From Bacteroidota bacterium (GTDB lineage: Bacteria > Bacteroidota > Bacteroidia > Bacteroidales > UBA12077): a stretch of DNA of 64,000 bases. The stretch covers positions 24,004-88,003 of the forward strand of contig JAHLLG010000005.1 of the NCBI GenBank assembly GCA_020444275.1, read 5' to 3'. Made by a program: the position numbers and the translations under genes. Below, piece by piece: positions 53,038 to 60,677 of the stretch; position 1 is the first letter of the stretch; every line of letters begins with the position of its first letter. The notes beneath the pieces are model-generated. The model was not told where the DNA came from and ran no database searches. It saw only the letters and a program-made list of their open reading frames with translations.

Positions 53038-54507
53038 ATGAATTTTAGCAAGCAAAAAAAGTTATTTTTTACTATCATATCGTTCTTGTTTTTTATTGCA
53101 CCTGTATTGGCACAGGATAGTCAAACGTTGTATTACATGAATAGGGTTCCGCAATCCACATTAATGAATCCTGCCATGCAACCTACATGCAATTTTTACT
53201 TAGGGTTGCCCGTAGTTTCCAGTTTCCAAATAGATGCCGGGAATAACAGGTTATCATTAAATGATGTTATCATGCAACACCCTACAGAAGATTCATTAAT
53301 TACTTTTTTACATCCTGATGCTGAATTTAACGAAACCGATTTTTTAGGAAAGCTTAAGGAAAATAACTTTTTTTATGAAGATTTTAGAACGGATCTGTTA
53401 TCTTTTGGATTTAGAGTAAACTCATGGTATTTTTCATTTAATTTATCGGAAAAGTTTACTGCTTCAATAAATTACCCTAAAGATTTAATGGTACTCGCTC
53501 TTGATGGCAATCGTAATTATATTAATAATAATCTGGATTTGAGTTATCTTGGTATTAACTCGACCTTTTACAGAGAATATGGAGTTGGGGTTGCAAAAGA
53601 ATTAAGCCAGAACCTTTCGGTAGGAATTCGGGCAAAAGTGCTTTTTGGTCATGCCAATGTTACATCTAATTACGCTAATAACAACCTATCCTTGTACTCG
53701 AGTAGTGACTCATTATACCTAAATGCCGATGCAACGGTATATACCTCTTCACCACTAATTCCAACAACTGATTCGGATGGTAACTTTGAAAGTTTTGAAC
53801 TACCTGGATATATAGAAAACTCCGAATCAGATTCATTAATGGACCTTGCCTTTGCACATACTAATATGGGGTTAGGTCTTGATTTGGGGGTTTATTATAA
53901 ACCAATGGACAAGCTTTCATTATCGTTAAGTGTAATTGATTTTGGGTATATTAAGTGGGATGTGGAAGATGTTACTAAACTTGAATTAAAAGGAAATTAC
54001 GCGTTCAAGGGTGTTGATGTAAGTAACGAAATTGGTCAATCGGATGAAGATACAGACCCCTTTGAAGAAATGACAGACTCCCTGTTAAATAGCTTTACAG
54101 TATCGAATATTGCCGAATCCTATACCACTTATTTAGGAGCTAAAGTATATATCGGTGCTAATTATACCGTATCAAAGAAGTTTGATGTTGGCTTTTTATC
54201 CCGGTCATATTTCTTCAATAGCAATTTAAACCAGGCATTTACTTTATCGGCTAATGTGAGGCCAATAAACGGAATATCGGCCAGTTTAAGCTATTCTATT
54301 ATGAATGGTGCTTACAATAATATTGGTTTTGGATTAGTGTTAGGAGGAGCACCACTACAAATTTATGTTATATCCGATAACGCTTCTGCAGCCTTCTGGG
54401 GGCATAAAACAACTTCGTTTAACTTTCGATTTGGTTTAAATGTAGCATTCGGATGCAAACATAAGGCGAAAAAGAATGATACTCCTCTGCTAAAATCTGT
54501 TTTTTAA
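53038..54507 (+). CDS. DUF5723-family outer-membrane protein
   Basis: A 489-residue protein with a signal peptide (1-21, ending VLAQ). The mature start LYYMNRVPQSTLMNPAMQP matches the DUF5723 family, and the rest is a series of amphipathic beta strands suggesting an outer-membrane barrel. The function of the family is unknown. It is the third gene of the envelope operon, 11 bases after the lipoprotein gene. No terminator is apparent in the 240-base gap that follows. Confidence 0.75.
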   Translation: MNFSKQKKLFFTIISFLFFIAPVLAQDSQTLYYMNRVPQSTLMNPAMQPTCNFYLGLPVVSSFQIDAGNNRLSLNDVIMQHPTEDSLITFLHPDAEFNETDFLGKLKENNFFYEDFRTDLLSFGFRVNSWYFSFNLSEKFTASINYPKDLMVLALDGNRNYINNNLDLSYLGINSTFYREYGVGVAKELSQNLSVGIRAKVLFGHANVTSNYANNNLSLYSSSDSLYLNADATVYTSSPLIPTTDSDGNFESFELPGYIENSESDSLMDLAFAHTNMGLGLDLGVYYKPMDKLSLSLSVIDFGYIKWDVEDVTKLELKGNYAFKGVDVSNEIGQSDEDTDPFEEMTDSLLNSFTVSNIAESYTTYLGAKVYIGANYTVSKKFDVGFLSRSYFFNSNLNQAFTLSANVRPINGISASLSYSIMNGAYNNIGFGLVLGGAPLQIYVISDNASAAFWGHKTTSFNFRFGLNVAFGCKHKAKKNDTPLLKSVF

Positions 54508-54551
54508 GCGAATAGCTGCTTTGCAGGATATTTGTGAATTACACTATTTTT

Positions 54552-54686
54552 TCGAACACTAAAATCGTACGGTCGAATTTTATAAAAAATCGTACGAACT
54601 TATATAATTTTATAAATACCTATATGTTAACCTATTAACTGAATGTTAGGTTGTTTGGTCGAAAAATAAATGAACTTTAGTCGAAC
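54552..54686. repeat. Clustered CGTACG and TCGAA elements upstream of the FadL-type gene
   Basis: AAAATCGTACG occurs at 54561-54571 and again at 54586-54596 (25-base period). TCGAA-containing elements lie near 54552, 54573, 54659 and 54681. They stand out in an AT-rich 240-base intergenic region and may be regulator sites. There is no direct evidence of function. Confidence 0.4.
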
Positions 54687-54747
54687 ATTTCTTCGTTTTT
54701 CTTACCAGAAAATTTATCTTTAATCCAGTAATTAAAACTAACTCACT

Positions 54748-56241
54748 ATGAAAAGAATAACTTTACTACTAGTAGGTTTATTAAGCCTGCCATTTTTTTC
54801 TTACTCGGGCGGTATTGTCACCAACCAGAATCAAAGTGCTGCCTATATTCGTATGTTTGCAAGAGATGCAAGCACCGATGTTGATGCGGTATTTTTTAAC
54901 CCCGCAGGTTTAACCAAACTTGAAGATGGTTTTCATTTAGGACTAAATTATCAGTACATTAAACAAAACAAAGTTGTAACTTCAGACTACATGTATTTAG
55001 AGGGAGCTCCTGCTGATTTTGAAGGTGAAATAAATGTTCCAATTTTCCCAAGTGTTTATGCTGCTTATAAAACGGGCAAATGGGTGTTTTCATTTGGATG
55101 GAACCCTGTAGGTGGAGGTGGCGGAGCCACGTTCGAAGATGGCTTACCTTCATTTGAAATGATGGTGTCAGATTTAGTGCCATTGCTTCAATCTCAGCTT
55201 GGACAGGTAGATCAGGCTGTTATTCTGGCTACTGGTAATGATCCTGGTTTTAGAAATGTAACTGGTTACAATTCAGATATATATTTTGAAGGGACTTCTG
55301 TTTTTTACGGATATCAGTTGAATGGTTCGTATGAAATTAATGATATGATATCTGCTGCAATCGGAATACGATTTGTTTCTGCAAAAAATACATATGAAGG
55401 TTACTTACGCGATGTTACCATAGATGCACCAGAAATTTATGGAGGAACACAAGCCCCTGGTGACTATGTAAGAGTAGTTCAGGCGGCCACTGGTAATGCA
55501 GCATTAGCACCTCTTGCTGATGCACTTGATGCTAATGCAGCAGATATAGAAGTAGATGTAGAACAAACAGGAAGTGCTTATGCTCCAATATTAGGTTTAC
55601 ATATTACTCCAACAGAAAATCTTAGTGTTGCATTAAAATATGAATTTGCTGCTGAATTAGAATTAGAAAATAATACTACCGTGGATGGTTCGGGATTATT
55701 CCCAGATAAAGCGAAGACAAGAAACGATATGCCAGCATTATTCTCTTTAGGATTTGACTATAAAATTTCTGATAAATTGTCTGTTGCTTCCGGGTTCCAT
55801 ATGTATTTTGATAAAAATGCAGATTATGGAAGAAAATTATTCGATCCTGTAGCAGGTGAAAGCGTGCACGTTGACAATGATGAAGTTATTGACAGAAATT
55901 CTACTGAATTTGCGTTAGGTATAGAATATATGTTTACCGATAAATTATTATTAAGTATTGGTTATTTGAATACGCAAACAGGTGTAACCGAAGATTACCA
56001 AACCGATTTAAGCTATAGTCAGCACTCAAATACTATTGGATTAGGAGGAAGATATGCTGTTTCTCCTGCTATAGATCTTAACGTTGGGGTAGGATATACC
56101 ATGTATAATGATGCTCGAAAGATATATACACAGTATAACAGTTTAGGACAGGCCTTAACTACTACAGAAGAATATGATAAAGATAATCTATTCGTTTCGT
56201 TTGGATTAGACTTCAATTTCTGGGGTAAGAAAGCTGAATAA
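54748..56241 (+). CDS. OmpP1/FadL-family outer-membrane transporter
   Basis: A 497-residue outer-membrane protein with a signal peptide (1-20). The mature N-terminus (GGIVTNQNQSAAYIRMFARDAST) and the VFFNPAGLTKL block match the FadL/TodX family, which transports hydrophobic molecules such as fatty acids through a 14-strand barrel. The C-terminus ends FGLDFNFWGKK. It is preceded by an unusual CG-rich repeat cluster and followed by a hairpin. The family call is firm; the substrate is not known. Confidence 0.9.
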   Translation: MKRITLLLVGLLSLPFFSYSGGIVTNQNQSAAYIRMFARDASTDVDAVFFNPAGLTKLEDGFHLGLNYQYIKQNKVVTSDYMYLEGAPADFEGEINVPIFPSVYAAYKTGKWVFSFGWNPVGGGGGATFEDGLPSFEMMVSDLVPLLQSQLGQVDQAVILATGNDPGFRNVTGYNSDIYFEGTSVFYGYQLNGSYEINDMISAAIGIRFVSAKNTYEGYLRDVTIDAPEIYGGTQAPGDYVRVVQAATGNAALAPLADALDANAADIEVDVEQTGSAYAPILGLHITPTENLSVALKYEFAAELELENNTTVDGSGLFPDKAKTRNDMPALFSLGFDYKISDKLSVASGFHMYFDKNADYGRKLFDPVAGESVHVDNDEVIDRNSTEFALGIEYMFTDKLLLSIGYLNTQTGVTEDYQTDLSYSQHSNTIGLGGRYAVSPAIDLNVGVGYTMYNDARKIYTQYNSLGQALTTTEEYDKDNLFVSFGLDFNFWGKKAE

Positions 56242-56260
56242 AATAATTAATTCATTACTT

Positions 56261-56295
56261 TTAAGTGCTCTTCATGTTCATTGAAGGGCACTTAA
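56261..56295 (+). terminator. Hairpin between the FadL-type and TPR genes
   Basis: A 14-bp stem (TTAAGTGCTCTTCA / TGAAGGGCACTTAA, one G-U pair) with a 7-base loop lies 19 bases past the FadL stop. No T-run follows, so it may be an attenuator, mRNA stabiliser or imperfect terminator. Confidence 0.45.
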
Positions 56296-56309
56296 TATAT
56301 CATGTCAAA

Positions 56310-57017
56310 ATGAAAAAATACGCGTTCACCTTACTGATCATATTATTAACTTATAGTGTACTTTTTGCACAGAAATATGATAACCCCATTGCCGGAAAAG
56401 TTACTCATCCTGAACTAAAAATAGTAAGCATTGAAATAACTGAGAGTAACACAATCGTTTCTCTAACAGTAACCAATAAACGAGACCAGGGTGGGTGGTT
56501 TTGTGCCGACGAACATATCTATTTAAAAAACTCAAAAGGTTCAGAAGTATATGAGTTAATTCGCTCGGAAAATATTCCTACGTGTCCCGAGCAGTTTAAA
56601 TTCTCATATGTTGGACAAGAGCTGCATTTCCTGTTATATTTTCCACCTATATCTGAAAAAATTAAATTTCTTGATTTGATTGAAGATTGTTCCAATGCAT
56701 GTTTCGCTTTTCATGGTATTATCTTAGATAATGAACATAATGCAAAAATACGTTCATTCGAGCAAGGCTATGAACTATATCAGAACCAACAATATCAAGA
56801 GGCTATTCCATCATTCAAAAAAGTGCTTAGCGGAGATCATCTGATCGATTCTCATATTTATGGATTAGCGTATTATTATATAATTCTGATTTATAATGAG
56901 ATAGGAGATGTGGATAACATGAACAGTTGGTATCAGCAGTTGCTTAACTCGAATTTGAAAGAGAGGACTACAGTTATAAAGGAACTTGAAAAATATGGTA
57001 TAAAAAAAGGATCATGA
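56310..57017 (+). CDS. Exported TPR-like protein
   Basis: A 235-residue protein with a signal peptide (1-19, ending VLFAQ). The N-terminal half is beta-rich with cysteines (GGWFCADEH, PTCPEQF, EDCSNACF) suggestive of disulfides. The C-terminal half has two TPR-like helical pairs (about 150-225, YELYQNQQYQEAIPSFKKVL). Function unknown. The ATG at 56310 is chosen because it creates the signal peptide; a longer reading starts inside the hairpin. The stop codon lies within a terminator stem. Confidence 0.65.
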   Translation: MKKYAFTLLIILLTYSVLFAQKYDNPIAGKVTHPELKIVSIEITESNTIVSLTVTNKRDQGGWFCADEHIYLKNSKGSEVYELIRSENIPTCPEQFKFSYVGQELHFLLYFPPISEKIKFLDLIEDCSNACFAFHGIILDNEHNAKIRSFEQGYELYQNQQYQEAIPSFKKVLSGDHLIDSHIYGLAYYYIILIYNEIGDVDNMNSWYQQLLNSNLKERTTVIKELEKYGIKKGS

Positions 57018-57037
57018 AAATCATGATCCTTTTTCTT
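57003..57037. terminator. Bidirectional rho-independent terminator overlapping a stop codon
   Basis: AAAGGATCATGA-AAA-TCATGATCCTTT is a 12-bp perfect stem flanked by A and T runs, so it works in both directions. The TPR gene stop (TGA 57015-57017) is inside the stem. The convergent dsrE-like gene ends 16 bases away. Confidence 0.85.
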
Positions 57038-57052
57038 TATTAGCTGAGTCAA

Positions 57053-57556
57053 TTATGTAAATATAATTTGTGATCCTTCACCACCAGCCATTGCGTAAAA
57101 ATCGCCAACAGTTAGCACATCTTGTACATGGTCGCTTAAGTCCTCTTTTGTTAACTTAAACATATCCATTGCTAATTTGCAAGCATAAATTTCACCGCCT
57201 CCTGCTGTAATCATATCTAAAAATTCGTCTACTGGTGGAATATCCAATTTATCCATTTGGCTGCGCATCATAGCAGAAACGCCAGCTTCAACGCCAGGAA
57301 TAGTTCCCAATAGGGTTGGAAATGGTAATCCGCCAGGCATGCGCATTCCGGGATTACCTACGGTTGCTGTATGCAACTTGTTCATGCGCTTTTTAGTAAT
57401 TGCATCTAATCCGAAGAAAGTAAAGAAAACTTTTGCTTCCATACCTTCCATAACAGCTCCATTTGCCATCACTAATGCTGCATATACATCTTCTAAATTT
57501 GCTTTAGAGCAAATGATAGCAACCTTTTTTACTTGTGTATCTTTTTTTTCAGCCAT
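57053..57556 (-). CDS. DsrE-family sulfur-transfer protein
   Basis: A 167-residue cytoplasmic protein of the DsrE/DsrE2-like family, which relays sulfane sulfur as cysteine persulfide. The likely active cysteine is C126 in GGEIYACKLAMDMF; a second cysteine (C16) lies in the first strand. The closing GDFYAMAGGEGSQIIF block is family-typical. Last gene of the SQR-like/DUF1641/DsrC/DsrE operon, 18 bases after the dsrC-like gene, from which it probably accepts sulfur or to which it passes it. Confidence 0.88.
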   Translation of the reverse strand: MAEKKDTQVKKVAIICSKANLEDVYAALVMANGAVMEGMEAKVFFTFFGLDAITKKRMNKLHTATVGNPGMRMPGGLPFPTLLGTIPGVEAGVSAMMRSQMDKLDIPPVDEFLDMITAGGGEIYACKLAMDMFKLTKEDLSDHVQDVLTVGDFYAMAGGEGSQIIFT

Positions 57557-57574
57557 AATTATTGCCTCCTTTAA

Positions 57575-57880
57575 TTAAACACAGCTTGCAGGTTTTTTAA
57601 TACCAGCAATCTTTGTTGATATTTTTAATGGTCCACCAGGGAATAATTCGTAAAATCCTTTAATATCAACAATACCTGATTTACCCACTTTACGGATTGT
57701 TAATCCTGAATCAGCATTTTCGCGAATGAACTTAATTACTTCAAAATGCTTATCTGTAAGTTCAATACCTTCTTCTTTAGCAATTTCTTTAGCAATTTCT
57801 TCATTCCATTGTGATGCATCTTCTAAATATCCATCTTCTGTTACTTCTAGGTTTACACCTGCGATTGTTTTTTGTGCCAT
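57575..57880 (-). CDS. TusE/DsrC-family sulfur-relay protein
   Basis: A 101-residue protein with the DsrC fold sequence: WNEEIAKEIAKEEGIELT early and the C-terminal arm PASCV. The penultimate cysteine (C100) is present. The second conserved DsrC cysteine, about 11 residues earlier, is replaced (KISTK), so no intramolecular trisulfide can form. It is therefore closer to TusE, which only relays persulfide. Located between DUF1641 and the DsrE-like gene. Confidence 0.88.
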   Translation of the reverse strand: MAQKTIAGVNLEVTEDGYLEDASQWNEEIAKEIAKEEGIELTDKHFEVIKFIRENADSGLTIRKVGKSGIVDIKGFYELFPGGPLKISTKIAGIKKPASCV

Positions 57881-57909
57881 AATTTTATTTTTTTAATGTT
57901 TATTACTTT

Positions 57910-58593
57910 TTATTTATTTGAAATTGATTCTTTTGATAAATTTTTTAAAAATGTCATGATAAATCCTAAACCACGTTTCATTTCAGGTGTATTCATTTCG
58001 CGGAATGCTTTCCATAACGAATATTCCTTAATTTCGTTGGTGTCCAGATTTTTAAATATGCTAACTGCATTGTTAATTGCATGAAGCATATCGGGTTGAG
58101 TAAGGTTCTTAACCGTGTCTAAGATTGTTACAATATTGTCAGCTAAAGCTCGCACTTCTTCAGGAGAGTAGCTGGTAACAATATTATCCATTATTGCTGT
58201 TAGCTCTTTAAAGAACTCAAAGTATCCTTTCTGCTCAAACTCATGTAATTTGTTAGTAAAATCAATTCCCACTTCGGTAACCATAGGTCCTGCATCCTTT
58301 AATAAATCAGTGATGCTTTCGAACATGTCCATTACCTGTGAAAAGTTGTTTACATTTCTGATAAGTTTGTAAACCAGCGTTTTTATATCATCTACATTAA
58401 GCTCCATGCCTTGCTTGTCGAGCTCATACACCACACTGGTAAAGGCATCTTTGCTTATAATTGAAACGTCAGACACTAAATCTTCAATCGTTTCGCTTTT
58501 TAATCGTTGCTCGTTCATATAACCAAGCAGCAGATCAAGCTTTTGATTGATTTCGTTTATTTGTTGCTGAACATTATCTGTTTTAACTTCCAT
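57910..58593 (-). CDS. DUF1641-family protein
   Basis: A 227-residue helical soluble protein. The first ~25 residues form a coiled coil (VQQQINEINQKLDLLLGYM), followed by leucine-rich amphipathic helices and the C-terminal LGFIMTFLKNLSK block seen in DUF1641 proteins. The family is often encoded beside formate dehydrogenase or SQR-type flavoproteins; its biochemical role is unknown. It lies 17 bases after the SQR-like gene. Confidence 0.8.
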   Translation of the reverse strand: MEVKTDNVQQQINEINQKLDLLLGYMNEQRLKSETIEDLVSDVSIISKDAFTSVVYELDKQGMELNVDDIKTLVYKLIRNVNNFSQVMDMFESITDLLKDAGPMVTEVGIDFTNKLHEFEQKGYFEFFKELTAIMDNIVTSYSPEEVRALADNIVTILDTVKNLTQPDMLHAINNAVSIFKNLDTNEIKEYSLWKAFREMNTPEMKRGLGFIMTFLKNLSKESISNK

Positions 58594-58610
58594 CTTTCAG
58601 TACTTTTGAA

Positions 58611-59843
58611 TTATGATTTTTTCTTTCCGGCCATCGACATATGATTTTCAATAGGAAGTTCTTTTCCTTTTAATAACATATGCCAGTAAATCCAACGAAA
58701 AATAACTTTACCATAATGATTCATCTTGGTATTCTGCAATAACCCGAATGGACCTATGCCTGGTAATGGATAAGTTCCGGGTAGTGGTTCGGTTTCATAA
58801 TTAAAATCGATTAACGAACCTTTACCAAATCCTGTTTCAATGTAGCAGTTTGCATGACCGTCGAATTTAGCTCTTAAATCACGTCCTTTAATTGCACAAA
58901 GCAGATTATCATACAATACTTCAGCTGCAAAGTGTACAACTGATCCGGCTTTTGACGTAGGAAGGTTAGAAGCATCACCTAATACAAAAACATTTTCGTA
59001 TTTTTCTGAACGTAACGTGTGTTTATCGGTTGGGATGAAATTTAAATCATCGCCCATACCGCTTCGTTCGATCATTTCATCACCTTTATTAACAGGTACT
59101 ATGGTTAATACATCAAAAGGAATTTCCTGTCCGTCGTACGATTTGATTTTTTTCTCTTTGTTATCTACACTTTCCAGGTAAAAGTCAGGGATTACTTTAA
59201 TGTTTTTCTCTTCTAACAAACCACTAAGCATTTTTGTAGCTTTGGGTTTGGTAAATGCTCCAGGTAGAGGAGTAACATAGGTAATATCTACTTTATCTCG
59301 AATACCGACTTTTGTAAAGTATTCATCGGCAAGAAATACAAATTCAAGCGGAGCAACCGGGCACTTAAATGGTAACTCGGCAATATTCATTACTAATTTA
59401 CCACCTTTCCATGTTTCAAAAAATTCTTGCAAAGCAAGTGCACCTTCGATCGTATAGAAATCGAAAATTTCTTTATGCCACAATTCGCCTTTTAATCCTG
59501 GTGTTTCTTCAGGATCAACGCGTGTTCCTGTAGCAACAATCAAGAAATCGTAATTTAATACTTTACCACCTTCAAGTAAAACTTTATTTTCTTCAGGAAC
59601 AATCTTATCTATGTCATTGTAAATCAAGTTAACACCTGCAGGGATAAAATTTGCTTTCGGTTTAATAACATCTTGCTTGTTATAAATACCAAACGGAATA
59701 AATAAAAATCCAGGCTGATAATAATGTGTTTTATGCTTATCAACTACTGTGATATCCCATTCTTCTCTGTCGAGGCTTTTTCTTAATTTATTTGCCATTA
59801 TTGTTCCGCCGGTTCCAGCTCCCAATATTAGAATCTTTTTCAT
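58611..59843 (-). CDS. SQR-like FAD-dependent oxidoreductase
   Basis: A 410-residue flavoprotein of the sulfide:quinone oxidoreductase superfamily. The FAD motif GAGTGGTIMANKL is at 8-20, VATGTRVDP near 103-111 and VFVLGDASNLPTSKAG near 285-300. Of the redox cysteines of canonical SQR, C161 (PFKCPVAP) is present; the partner near residue 128 is absent and only C316 and C333 remain, so the trisulfide chemistry may differ. The C-terminal helix WIYWHMLLKGKELP may bind the membrane. It heads the sulfur operon and is divergent from the Crp/Fnr regulator. Confidence 0.85.
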   Translation of the reverse strand: MKKILILGAGTGGTIMANKLRKSLDREEWDITVVDKHKTHYYQPGFLFIPFGIYNKQDVIKPKANFIPAGVNLIYNDIDKIVPEENKVLLEGGKVLNYDFLIVATGTRVDPEETPGLKGELWHKEIFDFYTIEGALALQEFFETWKGGKLVMNIAELPFKCPVAPLEFVFLADEYFTKVGIRDKVDITYVTPLPGAFTKPKATKMLSGLLEEKNIKVIPDFYLESVDNKEKKIKSYDGQEIPFDVLTIVPVNKGDEMIERSGMGDDLNFIPTDKHTLRSEKYENVFVLGDASNLPTSKAGSVVHFAAEVLYDNLLCAIKGRDLRAKFDGHANCYIETGFGKGSLIDFNYETEPLPGTYPLPGIGPFGLLQNTKMNHYGKVIFRWIYWHMLLKGKELPIENHMSMAGKKKS

Positions 59844-59892
59844 TGTAGTGTTTTTTATATTATTTTTATATAATTATTAAAATTTACTGTTA

Positions 59893-59900
59893 CAAAAATA
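59893..59900 (-). promoter_or_regulatory. Candidate -7 promoter box for the sulfur operon
   Basis: Minus-strand TATTTTTG matches TAnnTTTG, 49 bases upstream of the SQR-like ATG. The two operator palindromes lie about 40 and 56 bases farther upstream, suitable for activation. Confidence 0.4.
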
Positions 59901-59933
59901 ACAACACTTTACATATTTATATAACTATATATT

Positions 59934-59963
59934 ATGATATATATCATTTATGATATATGTCAT
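59934..59963. promoter_or_regulatory. Two tandem Fnr/Crp-type operators
   Basis: ATGATATATATCAT (59934-59947) is a perfect palindrome of the TGAT-N4-ATCA type. ATGATATATGTCAT (59950-59963) repeats it with one change, 16 bases on. They sit between the SQR-like operon and the divergent Crp/Fnr gene, only 18 bases before the regulator's ATG. Binding could activate the operon and repress the regulator. Confidence 0.65.
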
Positions 59964-59981
59964 CTAAAACGAAATTAAAAA

Positions 59982-60677
59982 ATGGAAATAAACCACAAAG
60001 TGCATAATTGTAAGGATTGTGTTTATCGTTCCTGGGCGTTTAAAAATTTGTCAGACGAAGAACTGAAGCTAATCAATACTAAAAAGGTTGAAAAATTTTA
60101 TCGTAAGGGTGAACATATTTGTGTTGAGGGAGATGAAATAAAAGATTTTATGTACTTGCAAAATGGTTTAGTGAAACTGTATAAAACTGAAACGAATACA
60201 AGAGAACATATTATTAGCATTGCTAAACCTAAAGATTTTATAGGGCTGTTAAGCGTTTTTTCGAATAAAGCTCATATTTACTCCATTACTGCCATTGAAG
60301 ATTCTGTTGTTTGCTTTGTTGATCTGGAATTAATAAAATCATTTATAAAATCAAATGGGATATTTGCCATTGATTTCTTTGAAAAGATTAGTGCTGTATC
60401 CGATAATGTTATTAAAACTCGTGTTGATATTAACACCAGGCAGTTAAGAGGCCGGATTGCATATATTTTACTACTTTTTTCTAAACACATTTATAATTCA
60501 ACAAAGTTTAGCCTGCCTATTAGCAGAAAAGAGATAGCAGAACTTATTGATATGAGCACTGAAAATGTTATACGCGTGCTGTCGGAGTTTAGAAAAGATA
60601 AGTTAATTCAAATAGAGGGAAAAAGTATTGAAATTTTAGATTTGGAAAAGTTAGAGAAGTTTTATGAGCTGGGTTGA
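59982..60677 (+). CDS. Crp/Fnr-family transcriptional regulator
   Basis: A 231-residue regulator with an N-terminal CKDC pair (C10, C13), a cyclic-nucleotide-type beta-roll (about 35-125; KGEHICVEGDE, NGLVKLYKTE) containing C111, a dimerisation helix, and a C-terminal winged HTH (about 155-225; SRKEIAELIDMSTENVIRVLSEF). C10, C13 and C111 are spaced like three of the four E. coli FNR cluster ligands, so an oxygen- or redox-sensing Fe-S cluster is possible but unproven. Divergent from the sulfur operon with operators between them. Its 3' end overlaps the convergent mlaF by 16 bases. Confidence 0.88.
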   Translation: MEINHKVHNCKDCVYRSWAFKNLSDEELKLINTKKVEKFYRKGEHICVEGDEIKDFMYLQNGLVKLYKTETNTREHIISIAKPKDFIGLLSVFSNKAHIYSITAIEDSVVCFVDLELIKSFIKSNGIFAIDFFEKISAVSDNVIKTRVDINTRQLRGRIAYILLLFSKHIYNSTKFSLPISRKEIAELIDMSTENVIRVLSEFRKDKLIQIEGKSIEILDLEKLEKFYELG

